DNA of 64,000 nt from Streptomyces smyrnaeus (GTDB lineage: Bacteria; Actinomycetota; Actinomycetes; Streptomycetales; Streptomycetaceae), in assembly GCF_017676345.1 (NCBI RefSeq), contig NZ_JAFFZM010000001.1, forward strand, positions 496,001 through 560,000, in the 5' to 3' direction. Every line of letters begins with the position of its first letter. Positions within the stretch are counted from its first letter, which is position 1. This document shows, piece by piece, positions 53,494-61,266 of this stretch. Made by a program: the position numbers and the translations under genes. The notes below the pieces were generated by a model. That model was not told where the DNA came from and made no database searches. It worked only from the letters and a program-made list of their open reading frames with translations.

Positions 53494-54684
53494 ATGAGGG
53501 CTCTCACCTATCAGGGCAAGCGCAACGTCAGCGTGGAGACGGTGCCCGATCCGGAGATCACCGAGCCGGACGATGTCATCGTCCGCGTGACCACGAGCGG
53601 CATCTGCGGCTCCGACCTGCATCTGTACGAGGTGCTCGGGCCGTTCCTCGACGAGGGCGACATCCTCGGACACGAGCCGATGGGAGTGGTCGAGGAGGTC
53701 GGCCCCGAGGTGGCCGGGCTCTCGGCCGGGGACCGGGTGGTGGTGCCGTTCAACGTCAGCTGCGGCACCTGCTGGATGTGCGGCCAGGGGCTCCAGTCGC
53801 AGTGCGAGACCACGCAGGTACGCGAGTACGGCACCGGCGCCGCCCTGTTCGGCTACAGCAAGATGTACGGCCAGGTGCCCGGCGGCCAGGCGGAGTTCCT
53901 GCGGGTGCCGTTCGGCAACCATCTGCCGGTGAAGGTGCCGGACGGGCCGCCGGACGAGCGGTTCGTCTATCTGTCCGACGTGCTGCCCACGGCGTGGCAG
54001 GCGGTCACCTACGCCGACGTTCCCCAGGGCGGCAGCGTCACCGTGCTGGGGCTGGGCCCCATCGGGGACATGGCCACCCGTATCGCGCAGCACCAGGGCG
54101 CCGAACTGGTCATCGGTGTCGATCTGGTGCCCGAGCGGCTGGAGCGGGCCCGCGCCCACGGCGTACACACCCTGGACCTGCGCGAGCACCACGACCTCGG
54201 CGCCGCGGTGCGGGAGCTGACCCAGGGCCGGGGTACGGACGCGGCCATCGACGCGGTCGGCATGGAGGCGCACGGCGCGCCCGTCGCCAAGGCCGCGCAC
54301 CAGGCGGTCGGCCTGCTGCCGGACGCGGTGGGCGCCAAGATGATGCAGCGCGCCGGTATCGACCGGCTGGCAGCGCTGAGCGCGGCGTTCGACGTCGTAC
54401 GGCGCGGCGGCACCGTGTCGATCTCAGGCGTCTACGGGGGCGCCACCGACCCGCTGCCGATGCTGAAGCTGTTCGACAAACAGCTTCAGCTGCGCATGGG
54501 CCAGGCGAACGTCCGCAGCTGGGTCGACGACATCCTCCCCCTGCTGACCGACGACGACCCGCTGGGTGTGGACCACTTCGCCACCCATTCGCTGCCGCTG
54601 GAGCAGGCGCCGAGTGCCTACGGCACGTTTCAGCGCAAGGAAGACGGCATGGTGAAGGCCCTCTTGAAGCCTTCAGCGACCTAG
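53494..54684 (+). CDS. Zinc-dependent alcohol dehydrogenase (formaldehyde-dehydrogenase-like)
   Basis: The protein has 396 aa; CTGGAGGA precedes the ATG. Catalytic zinc ligands are Cys38 (SGICGSDLH), His60 and Glu61 (GHEPMG); the structural zinc site has Cys90, Cys93, Cys96 and Cys104. The Rossmann motif is GLGPIGDMATR. A 40-residue insertion (AHQAVGLLPDAVGAKMMQ and after) and FGYSKMYGQVPGGQAEFLRVP resemble glutathione-independent formaldehyde dehydrogenase-like enzymes. It oxidises an alcohol or aldehyde adduct with NAD. It converges with the phenylacetate-CoA ligase gene. Confidence 0.93.
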   Translation: MRALTYQGKRNVSVETVPDPEITEPDDVIVRVTTSGICGSDLHLYEVLGPFLDEGDILGHEPMGVVEEVGPEVAGLSAGDRVVVPFNVSCGTCWMCGQGLQSQCETTQVREYGTGAALFGYSKMYGQVPGGQAEFLRVPFGNHLPVKVPDGPPDERFVYLSDVLPTAWQAVTYADVPQGGSVTVLGLGPIGDMATRIAQHQGAELVIGVDLVPERLERARAHGVHTLDLREHHDLGAAVRELTQGRGTDAAIDAVGMEAHGAPVAKAAHQAVGLLPDAVGAKMMQRAGIDRLAALSAAFDVVRRGGTVSISGVYGGATDPLPMLKLFDKQLQLRMGQANVRSWVDDILPLLTDDDPLGVDHFATHSLPLEQAPSAYGTFQRKEDGMVKALLKPSAT

Positions 54685-54692
54685 CTTTCTGT

Positions 54693-54737
54693 TGCGCTTG
54701 GGCAGTCTGCGCCAGGGGCGCAGGGTGGGCAAGCGCA
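54693..54737. terminator. Compound hairpin between the dehydrogenase and paaK genes
   Basis: TGCGCTTG (54693-54700) pairs with 54730-54737, and inner CTGCGCC (54707-54713) pairs with 54717-54723. It separates two convergent stops, at 54684 and 54768. Confidence 0.75.
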
Positions 54738-54767
54738 GCACCCATGCGGGGTACGCAGCCCATGGTG

Positions 54768-56099
54768 CTACCGCAAGTCGCGGAGGCGGCGGAACTTGCC
54801 GACCGAGCGCTCGATGGTCTCCGGGTCGACGACCTGGGCCTCCACCGTCACGCCGATGCCCTCCTTGACGCGGCGCACAAGAATTTCCGCCGCATCCGCG
54901 CGCTGAGCACCCGTGGCGGCGGCCCGCGCCTCCACCAGCACGCTGAGGTGGTCCAGCCGGCCCTGCCGGGTGAGCTGCAGCTGGAAGTGCGGGGCCAGCG
55001 CCGGGATCTCCAGCACGATCTCCTCGATCTGGCTGGGGAAGACATTGACGCCACGCAGAATGATCATGTCGTCGCTGCGGCCGGTGATCTTCTCGATACG
55101 CCGGAACGCGGGCCGGGCCGTCCCCGGCAGCAGCCGCGTCAGATCGCGGGTGCGGTAGCGGATGACGGGCAGCGCCTCCTTGGTGAGCGTCGTCAGCACC
55201 AACTCGCCCCGCTCCCCCGAGGCGTACGGCTCCTCCCCCAGCGGGTCGACGATCTCCGGGTAGATGTGGTCCTCCCACAGGTGAAGACCGTCCTTGGTCT
55301 CCACGCACTCCTGGGCGACGCCCGGCCCCATCACCTCCGACAGCCCGTAGATGTCCACCGCGTGCAGGGCGAACCGCTCCTCGATCTCGCGCCGCATCGC
55401 CTCCGTCCACGGCTCCGCCCCGAAGATGCCGACCCGCAGCGAGGTGCCGCGCGGATCGATGCCCTGCCGCTCGAATTCGTCGAGCAGGGTGAGCATGTAG
55501 GTCGGCGTCACCATGATGATCTCGGGCCGGAAGTCCTGGATCAGCTGGACCTGCCGTGCCGTCATCCCGCCGGAGGCCGGAATGACGGTGCAGCCCGCCC
55601 GCTCGGCGCCGTAGTGCGCCCCCAGCCCACCGGTGAACAGCCCGTAGCCGTAGGACACATGCACCTTGTGGCCGGGCCGCCCACCCGCTGCCCGTATACA
55701 GCGCGCCACCAACTCCGCCCAGGTGTCCAGGTCGCGCTGGGTGTACCCGACGACGGTCGGGCGCCCGGTGGAACCGCTGGAAGCGTGGATACGGCGTACG
55801 TCCTCCATGGGCACGCCGAACATCCCGAACGGGTAGGTGTCGCGCAGGTCGGCCTTGGTGGTGAACGGGAACTTCGCCAGATCGTCAAGGGTGCGGCAAT
55901 CCTCGGGTCGCACCCCTGCCGCGTCGAACTTCTTGCGGTACAGCTCCACGTCCTCATACGCGTGCCGCAGTGTGCCCTGGAGCCGCTTCAGTTGCAGCTG
56001 CCGCAGCTCGTCGGCCTCCAGCCGCTCGCCGTCGTCCATGAGCCCGCCGTCCGGCGTCGCGGCCACCGGCCGGGCCCCGGTTCCCGCGCCGTTCCCCAC
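54768..56099 (-). CDS. paaK: Phenylacetate-CoA ligase
   Basis: The protein has 443 aa from the GTG at 56099, which has GGGAGG six bases upstream; open frame extends to an ATG at 56126. Motifs: LQLKRLQGTLRHAYEDVELYRKKFDAAGV (in two parts), IHASSGSTGRPTVVGYTQRDLDTWAELVAR (AMP P-loop SSGSTGRP), YGYGLFTGGLGAHYGAERAG, DIYGLSEVMGPGVAQEC and ITGRSDDMIILRGVNVFPSQIEE. It activates phenylacetate to phenylacetyl-CoA, the first step of aerobic phenylacetate degradation. No other paa genes lie next to it. An operator-like site overlaps its promoter region. Confidence 0.95.
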   Translation of the reverse strand: MGNGAGTGARPVAATPDGGLMDDGERLEADELRQLQLKRLQGTLRHAYEDVELYRKKFDAAGVRPEDCRTLDDLAKFPFTTKADLRDTYPFGMFGVPMEDVRRIHASSGSTGRPTVVGYTQRDLDTWAELVARCIRAAGGRPGHKVHVSYGYGLFTGGLGAHYGAERAGCTVIPASGGMTARQVQLIQDFRPEIIMVTPTYMLTLLDEFERQGIDPRGTSLRVGIFGAEPWTEAMRREIEERFALHAVDIYGLSEVMGPGVAQECVETKDGLHLWEDHIYPEIVDPLGEEPYASGERGELVLTTLTKEALPVIRYRTRDLTRLLPGTARPAFRRIEKITGRSDDMIILRGVNVFPSQIEEIVLEIPALAPHFQLQLTRQGRLDHLSVLVEARAAATGAQRADAAEILVRRVKEGIGVTVEAQVVDPETIERSVGKFRRLRDLR

Positions 56100-56123
56100 C
56101 TGCGACCTCCCGCCTCCGGCGAA

Positions 56124-56143
56124 CACCGACCGACCATTCGGTG
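56124..56143. promoter_or_regulatory. Inverted repeat upstream of paaK
   Basis: CACCGA-N8-TCGGTG (56124-56143) contains the nested ACCGA-CCAT-TCGGT (56129-56142). TetR-family regulators of paa genes in actinobacteria bind ACCGACCG-type sites, so this is a plausible operator. Confidence 0.5.
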
Positions 56144-56245
56144 CGCCCAGTAATCCAGCGCGGGGACCGGGCTGTCAAGACGGCTGCGGCGACCTCTTCG
56201 GCCGCATCCCGTACCTTGCGTCCCGGTCTTCGTCACGGAGGTGAG

Positions 56246-56557
56246 ATGAGGGTGGAGCGCGTCGACGCTGCGCTGCTGCGCCGTAACGCGCAGGTCGCGT
56301 ATCTGGACCTGAGCACGGAAGACGCCGTACGGCGCTGGGGCGAGCCCGAGGTCACCTGGGATGACCTCGGGCCGTGGAACACCTTCGCCTTCCGCCTCGC
56401 GGACGGGACCCTGGCCGGGCTGGTACGCGAGGTCGAGAACGCGCCGAAGCCGGGGTACTTCCTGATCTCCGACGGTGACCCCGCCGAGGTGCTGCCGGTC
56501 TTTCTCTCGGAGGCCGACTTCGATGAGGCCCGCGTGCTGGAGCGGTACCCCGGGTGA
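56246..56557 (+). CDS. Small hypothetical protein
   Basis: The protein has 103 aa from the ATG at 56246, with GGAGG five bases upstream; upstream open frame lacks support. It is a small acidic soluble protein: VAYLDLSTEDAVRRWGEPEVTWDDLGPWNTF, FRLADGTLAGLVREVENAP, YFLISDGDPAEVLPVFLSE (quoted in parts). No family is recognised. It sits between the paaK promoter and the DUF397 gene, facing the latter. Confidence 0.75.
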   Translation: MRVERVDAALLRRNAQVAYLDLSTEDAVRRWGEPEVTWDDLGPWNTFAFRLADGTLAGLVREVENAPKPGYFLISDGDPAEVLPVFLSEADFDEARVLERYPG

Positions 56558-56567
56558 TCCCGGGGAG

Positions 56568-56648
56568 GGGGTGCCCCTGCCTGCGGCTTGCAGACTGCGG
56601 GTGTGTTGTGGCTAGTCGCGCAGTTCCCCGCGCCCCTGGCGGGGCGCG
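56568..56648 (-). repeat. Dispersed GC-rich repeat, copy 4 (inverted), overlapping the DUF397 stop
   Basis: Read on the minus strand it has CAGGGGCGCGGGGAACTGCG followed by GACTAGCCACAAC and ends in GGGGCACCCCC. CGCGCCCC (56629-56636) pairs with GGGGCGCG (56641-56648). Confidence 0.7.
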
Positions 56649-56821
56649 TGTGCGATGAACGCCGACCAGGCGGCCGGCGTGATGCAGAGGGAGGGGATGG
56701 TCGTGTCCTTGGAGTCCCGGACGTGGACCCCTCCGGGGGTGGTGGCAACCTCCACGCAGTCGTCGCCCTGAGAGCCGCTGTAGCTACTCTTGAACCAGCT
56801 CAGCTCTGCTTGGTTGCTCAT
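56612..56821 (-). CDS. DUF397 domain protein
   Basis: The protein has 69 aa and its ATG overlaps the XRE stop (ATGA). The domain reads LSWFKSSYSGSQGDDCVEVA and VHVRDSKDTTIPSL, followed by AAWSAFI. DUF397 proteins are small partners of XRE-DUF5753 regulators in WhiJ-like Streptomyces loci and are thought to modulate them. The C-terminal GRGELRD is encoded by the dispersed repeat copy 4 and ends within it. It forms an operon with the upstream XRE gene. Confidence 0.92.
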   Translation of the reverse strand: MSNQAELSWFKSSYSGSQGDDCVEVATTPGGVHVRDSKDTTIPSLCITPAAWSAFIAHAPRQGRGELRD

Positions 56822-57684
56822 AACGCTCCTCGCATTCGCTTCAGCAGGCTCAGGGAATCTGCCGGGGTCAGAGCCTGTGAGCGCAGTTTTGCATACACCA
56901 TCTGCAACCTGCTGAGCGCTTCCGGTTCGGAGATCAGTTGGCCTGTTTGCTGCCCCTCGGAGTAGCCGAACCACCGGTGTTCGGGCGTCTCCAGGAGTCG
57001 TAACGGGCCGTCCAAACCGGCATGCTGTGGCTGCACCAGCGGCATGATCTGCAACTCGATGTTGTCCAGCTCAGCACATGCGATGAGGTGATCCAACTGC
57101 CCCTTCGTGATGTCTTCGCCACCCGTGCGCCGCTCCAAGAGAGCCTGTTCGATGATGAAGCTGAACATCACCGGCTTCTTCCGATGCAGCAACTCCTGTC
57201 GGTCCAGCCTGAGCGCCAACCGCTCATCGAACTGCTCCTGGGCAGGGATCGGCGGCACCTGGCGCATCACCGTCTTCGTATACGCCTCGGTCTGCAACAA
57301 CCCCGGGACCACCCGGCACTCGTAGGTGTACAGGCTGAGCGCTGTGAGCTCCATCTTGGCCCACTGGCGGAACCATGCGGCGATGCCGTTGCCCCGCGAC
57401 AAATGCTTCGCGGCCTCCCGTAGTGCGCCGCCCGCGTCCAGCTCCCTCTCCGCCCGGTCGATGAACAGAGGGGGCGGAAAACGGCGGCCCTGTTCGACGC
57501 CCGCGCACGTGCTCAGCGAGTAGCCCGAGCGCTCGGCCCACGCCTCCTGCGTGAACCCCGCACGCTGGCGCAGGGCCTTCACAAACGCGCCGAAGGTCCG
57601 GAGACTGTCCGAGCGTTCCGGCTCCTTGCCGCCGCAGCCGCGCTCCTCGTCGTCCTCGTCATAGTCGTCGTCGTAATCGGCCAC
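56818..57684 (-). CDS. XRE-family regulator with DUF5753 (WhiJ-like)
   Basis: The protein has 288 aa from the GTG at 57684, which has GGGAGG ten bases upstream; a frame-open ATG at 57726 is less likely. The HTH is FGAFVKALRQRAGFTQEAWAERSGYS, near residues 30-55 after an acidic DDDYDEDDEE start. The DUF5753 sensor follows: WFRQWAKMELTALSLYTYE, VPGLLQTEAY and VMFSFIIEQALLERR. In WhiJ-like clusters such proteins repress development genes with a DUF397 partner. It faces the HATPase gene divergently. Confidence 0.92.
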   Translation of the reverse strand: MADYDDDYDEDDEERGCGGKEPERSDSLRTFGAFVKALRQRAGFTQEAWAERSGYSLSTCAGVEQGRRFPPPLFIDRAERELDAGGALREAAKHLSRGNGIAAWFRQWAKMELTALSLYTYECRVVPGLLQTEAYTKTVMRQVPPIPAQEQFDERLALRLDRQELLHRKKPVMFSFIIEQALLERRTGGEDITKGQLDHLIACAELDNIELQIMPLVQPQHAGLDGPLRLLETPEHRWFGYSEGQQTGQLISEPEALSRLQMVYAKLRSQALTPADSLSLLKRMRGAL

Positions 57685-57766
57685 TTCCGGCCACCTCCCT
57701 GTGGCGGGGGAACGTCCCCAACTCACCCAGGGTTACGGGCCATTGCCCGTACTGTCCACACTCCGC

Positions 57767-57793
57767 ACCCCTACGCTTGCGCAGCGTAGGGGT
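57767..57793. promoter_or_regulatory. Perfect inverted repeat between the XRE and HATPase genes
   Basis: ACCCCTACGC (57767-57776) pairs perfectly with GCGTAGGGGT (57784-57793) across TTGCGCA. It is centred in the 145-base divergent region, so it is a likely operator of the XRE regulator, though it could also form a hairpin. Confidence 0.6.
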
Positions 57794-57829
57794 TGCTGAG
57801 CTGGTCGCGGGAGACTGCCGAGGGCCAAC

Positions 57830-58291
57830 GTGACGGCCATGTCTCAGCGTCAGCCACTCTCTCCGGCTCGCTCGGCCGCTACCGAGCGTATGTTCGTACA
57901 GCGGTTCTCCGCCACCCGGCGGGGCGCCCGCCTGGCGCGACTGCTCGCGCTGCACCAGTTCGACGCATGGGGACTCCCCTACGGCAGCGAGCGCAGCGAC
58001 AACGCGGCGGCGGTCGTCGCGGAGCTCGCCGCGAACGCGGTACTGCACGGCCGCGTACCGGGGCGGGACTTCGAGCTGGCGCTCAGCCGCCCGCAGGGCT
58101 CCGTGCTCATCGAGGTGACGGACACGCTGGGGGAGGCGGCACCGCCGACGACCGCGCCGATGTGCCCGGGGCCGGACCAGGAGTCGGGGCGTGGCCTGCT
58201 GCTCGTCGCGACGCTGGCGGCCGACTGGGGCGTACGCGCCCGCACGCCGGCCGCTCCCGGGAAGACGGTCTGGGCCCGGTGCCCGGCCTAG
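57830..58291 (+). CDS. HATPase_c ATP-binding protein (anti-sigma-factor-like)
   Basis: The protein has 153 aa from a GTG; an ATG at 57839 is nine bases on. The Bergerat N-box is VAELAANAVLHGRV, with VLIEVTDTLGE and GRGLLLVATLAADWGV after it. This is the GHKL kinase fold of small anti-sigma factors such as those near WhiJ-like loci. It divergently faces the XRE gene and completes the DUF397/XRE/HATPase trio, presumably a regulatory module of development or antibiotic production. Confidence 0.9.
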   Translation: MTAMSQRQPLSPARSAATERMFVQRFSATRRGARLARLLALHQFDAWGLPYGSERSDNAAAVVAELAANAVLHGRVPGRDFELALSRPQGSVLIEVTDTLGEAAPPTTAPMCPGPDQESGRGLLLVATLAADWGVRARTPAAPGKTVWARCPA

Positions 58292-58376
58292 CGGGCCCGG
58301 TCCGGTCGGCGCTGTAGCCTTGCTGGCCTGTTGCCGGGGCGGCCCCGCCCACGGCGTGAGACGGCACGAGGGACCC

Positions 58377-58820
58377 ATGCACGACAGCCGCCGCCAACTG
58401 CCCCAGCTGCTGACCGAAGCCCGGCGCTGGTTCGAGGACGGCTTGCTGGCGGCGCTGGAGGCGGCCGGTGCCGCGCCGGTCTCCCCGACGCAGGCGCAGC
58501 TGTTCTCCGTGCTGGACGAGGCGGGCACCACGGTCTCCGAGCTGGCCCGTCGGATGGGCGTCACCCGGCAGACCGCGCACCAGGCCGTCCACAGCCTGGT
58601 CGCGGCAGGTCTTCTGGAGCAGGCCCCCGACCCGGCCTCGGCCCGTCGGCGGCTGATTCGCCGTACCCAGGAGGGCACCCGCGTGCACGCCCGTGCGGAG
58701 CGGGTGCTCGCGGCGCTGGAAGGGCAGCTCGCCGAGCGCATCGGTGCGGAGCAGGTCGCGGCGCTGCGGGCGGCCCTGGAGGCGACGTGGGGCCCGCCGC
58801 CCGCCGTGCGGCCGGAGTGA
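58377..58820 (+). CDS. MarR-family transcriptional regulator
   Basis: The protein has 147 aa; GAGGG precedes the ATG. The winged helix reads PTQAQLFSVLDEAGTTVSELARRMGVTRQTAHQAVHSL (in two parts) followed by GLLEQAPDPASARRRLIRRTQEG, the MarR DNA-binding pattern. It probably controls the genes next to it, most plausibly the following lipoprotein, 88 bases on, but no operator stands out. Confidence 0.88.
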   Translation: MHDSRRQLPQLLTEARRWFEDGLLAALEAAGAAPVSPTQAQLFSVLDEAGTTVSELARRMGVTRQTAHQAVHSLVAAGLLEQAPDPASARRRLIRRTQEGTRVHARAERVLAALEGQLAERIGAEQVAALRAALEATWGPPPAVRPE

Positions 58821-58908
58821 GGCCGTCACTCGTACGCCGCCGTCCCGCTTGCATCGGGCCGTGGGCGTACGGAAGGTGGAGGCGAGGGTTCCGGCGAGAG
58901 GAGCGTCC

Positions 58909-59436
58909 ATGGCACGCCTTGGCGGGCCGCGTTGCCGAGCCGGTCTGGCAGCCGCCGCACTGGCCCTGGTCACGGCCGTGAGCGGATGCGGCGGCGACGA
59001 CGACTTCAATCTGCCGGACTGGGACGCCCCGGGCCAGAACGCCCGCGTCGGGGATCTGATGCTCAGGTACGCGCATCTGGCCGAGCCGCGCGGCGGGCCG
59101 TGGCGGGCGGGGGACGACGTACCCGGCTATGTCCGGCTCTACAACAAGGGCCAGAAGGACGACGAGTTGGTCGGCGCCAGTTCGCCGGCCGCCGCCTCCG
59201 TGCGGATCGTCGGGCCGGACGGTGAGCCGCTCAAGGACGGTGTGCGCCTTCCCACCGGCAAGCTCGTCGAGCTGGAGTCCGGCAAGAACCACTTGCTGCT
59301 GCGGGACCTGCGCAAGCAGGTCAGGGGCGGTGACTACATCGAGATCACCTTGCGGTTCCGGGACGCCGGGTCGACGACCTTCAACATCGCGGCGCAGCGG
59401 CCGCAGTACGACAAGAGCCCCTCGCCCACGAAGTGA
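58909..59436 (+). CDS. Lipoprotein with degenerate PCuAC-like fold
   Basis: The protein has 175 aa. A signal peptide ends at VSGC, a good lipobox with the acylated cysteine. The body resembles copper-chaperone PCuAC proteins (YVRLYNKG, VRLPTGKLVELESGKNHLLL, GDYIEITLRFRD), but the methionine/histidine copper ligands of the family (HxM and Met-rich loops) are missing. It is likely a surface lipoprotein with a lost or altered metal site. Neighbouring genes do not suggest a copper role. Family assignment is therefore tentative. Confidence 0.7.
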   Translation: MARLGGPRCRAGLAAAALALVTAVSGCGGDDDFNLPDWDAPGQNARVGDLMLRYAHLAEPRGGPWRAGDDVPGYVRLYNKGQKDDELVGASSPAAASVRIVGPDGEPLKDGVRLPTGKLVELESGKNHLLLRDLRKQVRGGDYIEITLRFRDAGSTTFNIAAQRPQYDKSPSPTK

Positions 59437-59443
59437 CCGCGCC

Positions 59444-60151
59444 TCAGTGGCGGCTGCCGCGGCGCCGGTCGAGCCGGCGCCACCGCGCCGCTGTCCAGGC
59501 GGCGGCGAGCAGCACCAGCAGCCGCACTCCGATCACCACGGGTGGGAGGACGTAGGCCAGGGACGACCATGTGCTGCCCCGTTCGAGCCTGTCGGTGGGC
59601 AGCGGGTCGAGCCGGCCACGGGGGTCGTAGGTGACCCGGAGGCGCTCGCCCTTGTCGGCGCGCTTCTTCGCCAGCGTCATGGAGTCGGGCCGCCCGGCGG
59701 CGCAGTCGAGCTTGTGCTTGTAGTCGATGGTGGTGGTCGTGTGGGTGATGCCGTTGCTGTCGGTGTAGGTGCTCTCGTGCACCTGCCGGTCGACGTCCAG
59801 CACCGTGCAGCGGGTGGACTTTCCCCGGCTGCGCAGGGTTTCGTCGTCCACCACGGCGGCCACCGCGAGTACGGACCCGGCCAGCAGCACGCTGGTCACG
59901 ATCGCCGCGAGCGGCTGGAAGGGATGGTCCGGGTCGGAGAGGAAGCCGGTGCCGAAAGCGCCGAGGAAGGCGACGATGACCAGCGCGTTGCCGACGTACA
60001 CGCTGCTGCCCGGTCCCCCGTTGACGGCGTACGAGGCACCCCCGTAGGCCATGCCGACGATGAGCAGGGGCGCGCCGACGGCCCCCATCGTGTGGAAGAG
60101 CACAACCGGCCATGTGCGTCGCCGCTTTGTGTGGACGTACACAGCAACCAC
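59444..60151 (-). CDS. Hypothetical membrane protein (DUF3592-like)
   Basis: The protein has 235 aa. It has about four hydrophobic segments: VVLFHTMGAVGAPLLIVGMA, VYVGNALVIVAFLGAFGTGF, IVTSVLLAGSVLAVAAVV and YVLPPVVIGVRLLVLLAAAW. Between the third and fourth lies a soluble domain with RCTVLDVDRQVHEST, TYTDSNGITHTTTTIDY and LRVTYDPRG, like DUF3592. The function is unknown. It converges with the lipoprotein gene and follows the double MerR gene on the same strand by 127 bases. Confidence 0.78.
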   Translation of the reverse strand: MVAVYVHTKRRRTWPVVLFHTMGAVGAPLLIVGMAYGGASYAVNGGPGSSVYVGNALVIVAFLGAFGTGFLSDPDHPFQPLAAIVTSVLLAGSVLAVAAVVDDETLRSRGKSTRCTVLDVDRQVHESTYTDSNGITHTTTTIDYKHKLDCAAGRPDSMTLAKKRADKGERLRVTYDPRGRLDPLPTDRLERGSTWSSLAYVLPPVVIGVRLLVLLAAAWTAARWRRLDRRRGSRH

Positions 60152-60278
60152 CCCCTGTCACAGAGGGTTTACCCGGTGTGGCGTTCAACCGCCAGCTTTG
60201 GCCAGCTTTTCGTCGGCCTCTGACAACCGCTTCTCGTCCCATCGGTCCGGCGCCAGCGGCGCGAGCCGTCTGATCGTC

Positions 60279-61031
60279 TCAGGCCGGTTCGCCGCATGAG
60301 GGCCCGTGGTCCCGCAGATAGGCGTACAGCGCTCCGGAGCCCTCCAGCATCGCCGTCGTACGCGTCGTCAGCTCCTGGGCGCGGTGGGCGAGCGCCGCAC
60401 GCAGCTCGGCCGTGCTGCCGGACTCCCGGAGTCCGCCCAGAACGGTGCGGATCTGGGGCAGCGGATAGCGGCTCTGCCGGAGCAGCGCGATGAGGCGGGC
60501 GTCGCGGATCTCGGCGGGGCCGTAGCGGCGGTAGCCGGTGACCGGTTCGCGGCGCGGGGTCAGCAGCCCGGCCGACTCCCACACCCGCAGCGCGGAGGGC
60601 CGCAGCCTGAGTTGGTGTGCCAGCTCCCCGATGCGCAGGGCGGAGTGGGAAGGTGCCGACTCCTCGGGGGCACGCTCGGCCGTCGCCGTGAGCGCATCGC
60701 TCGCCGCGTGCAGGGAGCGGCGCTGTTCGTGCAGGGTCGCATGGCTCTCGTTCACCAACGCCAGCGCGGCGGGCACCTCGCCGGCGTGCACGGCGTGCAG
60801 GATGCGCCGGGCGGGGTCGAAGCCGTAGCCCTTCGTCAGGGCGCGGTAGGTGAGGAGCGCCGCGCGGTGGCGGGAGGTGAAGAGGCGGTAGCCGGAGGCG
60901 GTGCGGTCGGCGGGCGGCAGGATGCCCGCCTCCTCGTAGTTGCGTACCTGCTGCGTCGAGATTCCGGCGGCCCGCGCGAGGTCCACGGAGCGCAGGGCCC
61001 GCCGCTCCTCCCCGGTTCCGCGCTCCCCCAT
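60279..61031 (-). CDS. Tandem MerR-domain transcriptional regulator
   Basis: The protein has 250 aa with two MerR winged-helix domains. The first (~13-90) reads RSVDLARAAGISTQQVRNYE, AGILPPADRTASGYRLF; the second (~132-205) reads LRIGELAHQLRLRPSALRVWE, SAGLLTPRREPVTGYRRY. A helix rich in Glu/His (~95-125) links them, and the second has an Arg-rich C-terminal segment. Single MerR proteins dimerise to bind one operator, so a chain with two such heads could bind as a monomer-like unit. It is divergent from the secreted protein gene. Confidence 0.88.
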   Translation of the reverse strand: MGERGTGEERRALRSVDLARAAGISTQQVRNYEEAGILPPADRTASGYRLFTSRHRAALLTYRALTKGYGFDPARRILHAVHAGEVPAALALVNESHATLHEQRRSLHAASDALTATAERAPEESAPSHSALRIGELAHQLRLRPSALRVWESAGLLTPRREPVTGYRRYGPAEIRDARLIALLRQSRYPLPQIRTVLGGLRESGSTAELRAALAHRAQELTTRTTAMLEGSGALYAYLRDHGPSCGEPA

Positions 61032-61266
61032 GCCCCGGTCTCCGTTCAGCTGTGCCGCGCTCGCGGCGGCCCGGACGCCGTACTCGCCGCCCTGCGTTCG
61101 CAGGTTCGCAGATTATGCGATGCCGCTCGAAGGCCAGGGCGCCGTCATCCAAGAGGGGGATTTGTGGGGGCGCGTTGCGACGTCCCCGTTCCCTGGGCAC
61201 CGAGGAAGGCGGACGATGCGGTCATCGCTCCTATCCGGGACAGTGCCCGACAAAAGAGGTGTCCGT

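Noticed and set aside
57767-57793. Inverted repeat considered as a transcription terminator
   Set aside because: It lies between divergent gene starts, where an operator is much more likely than a terminator.
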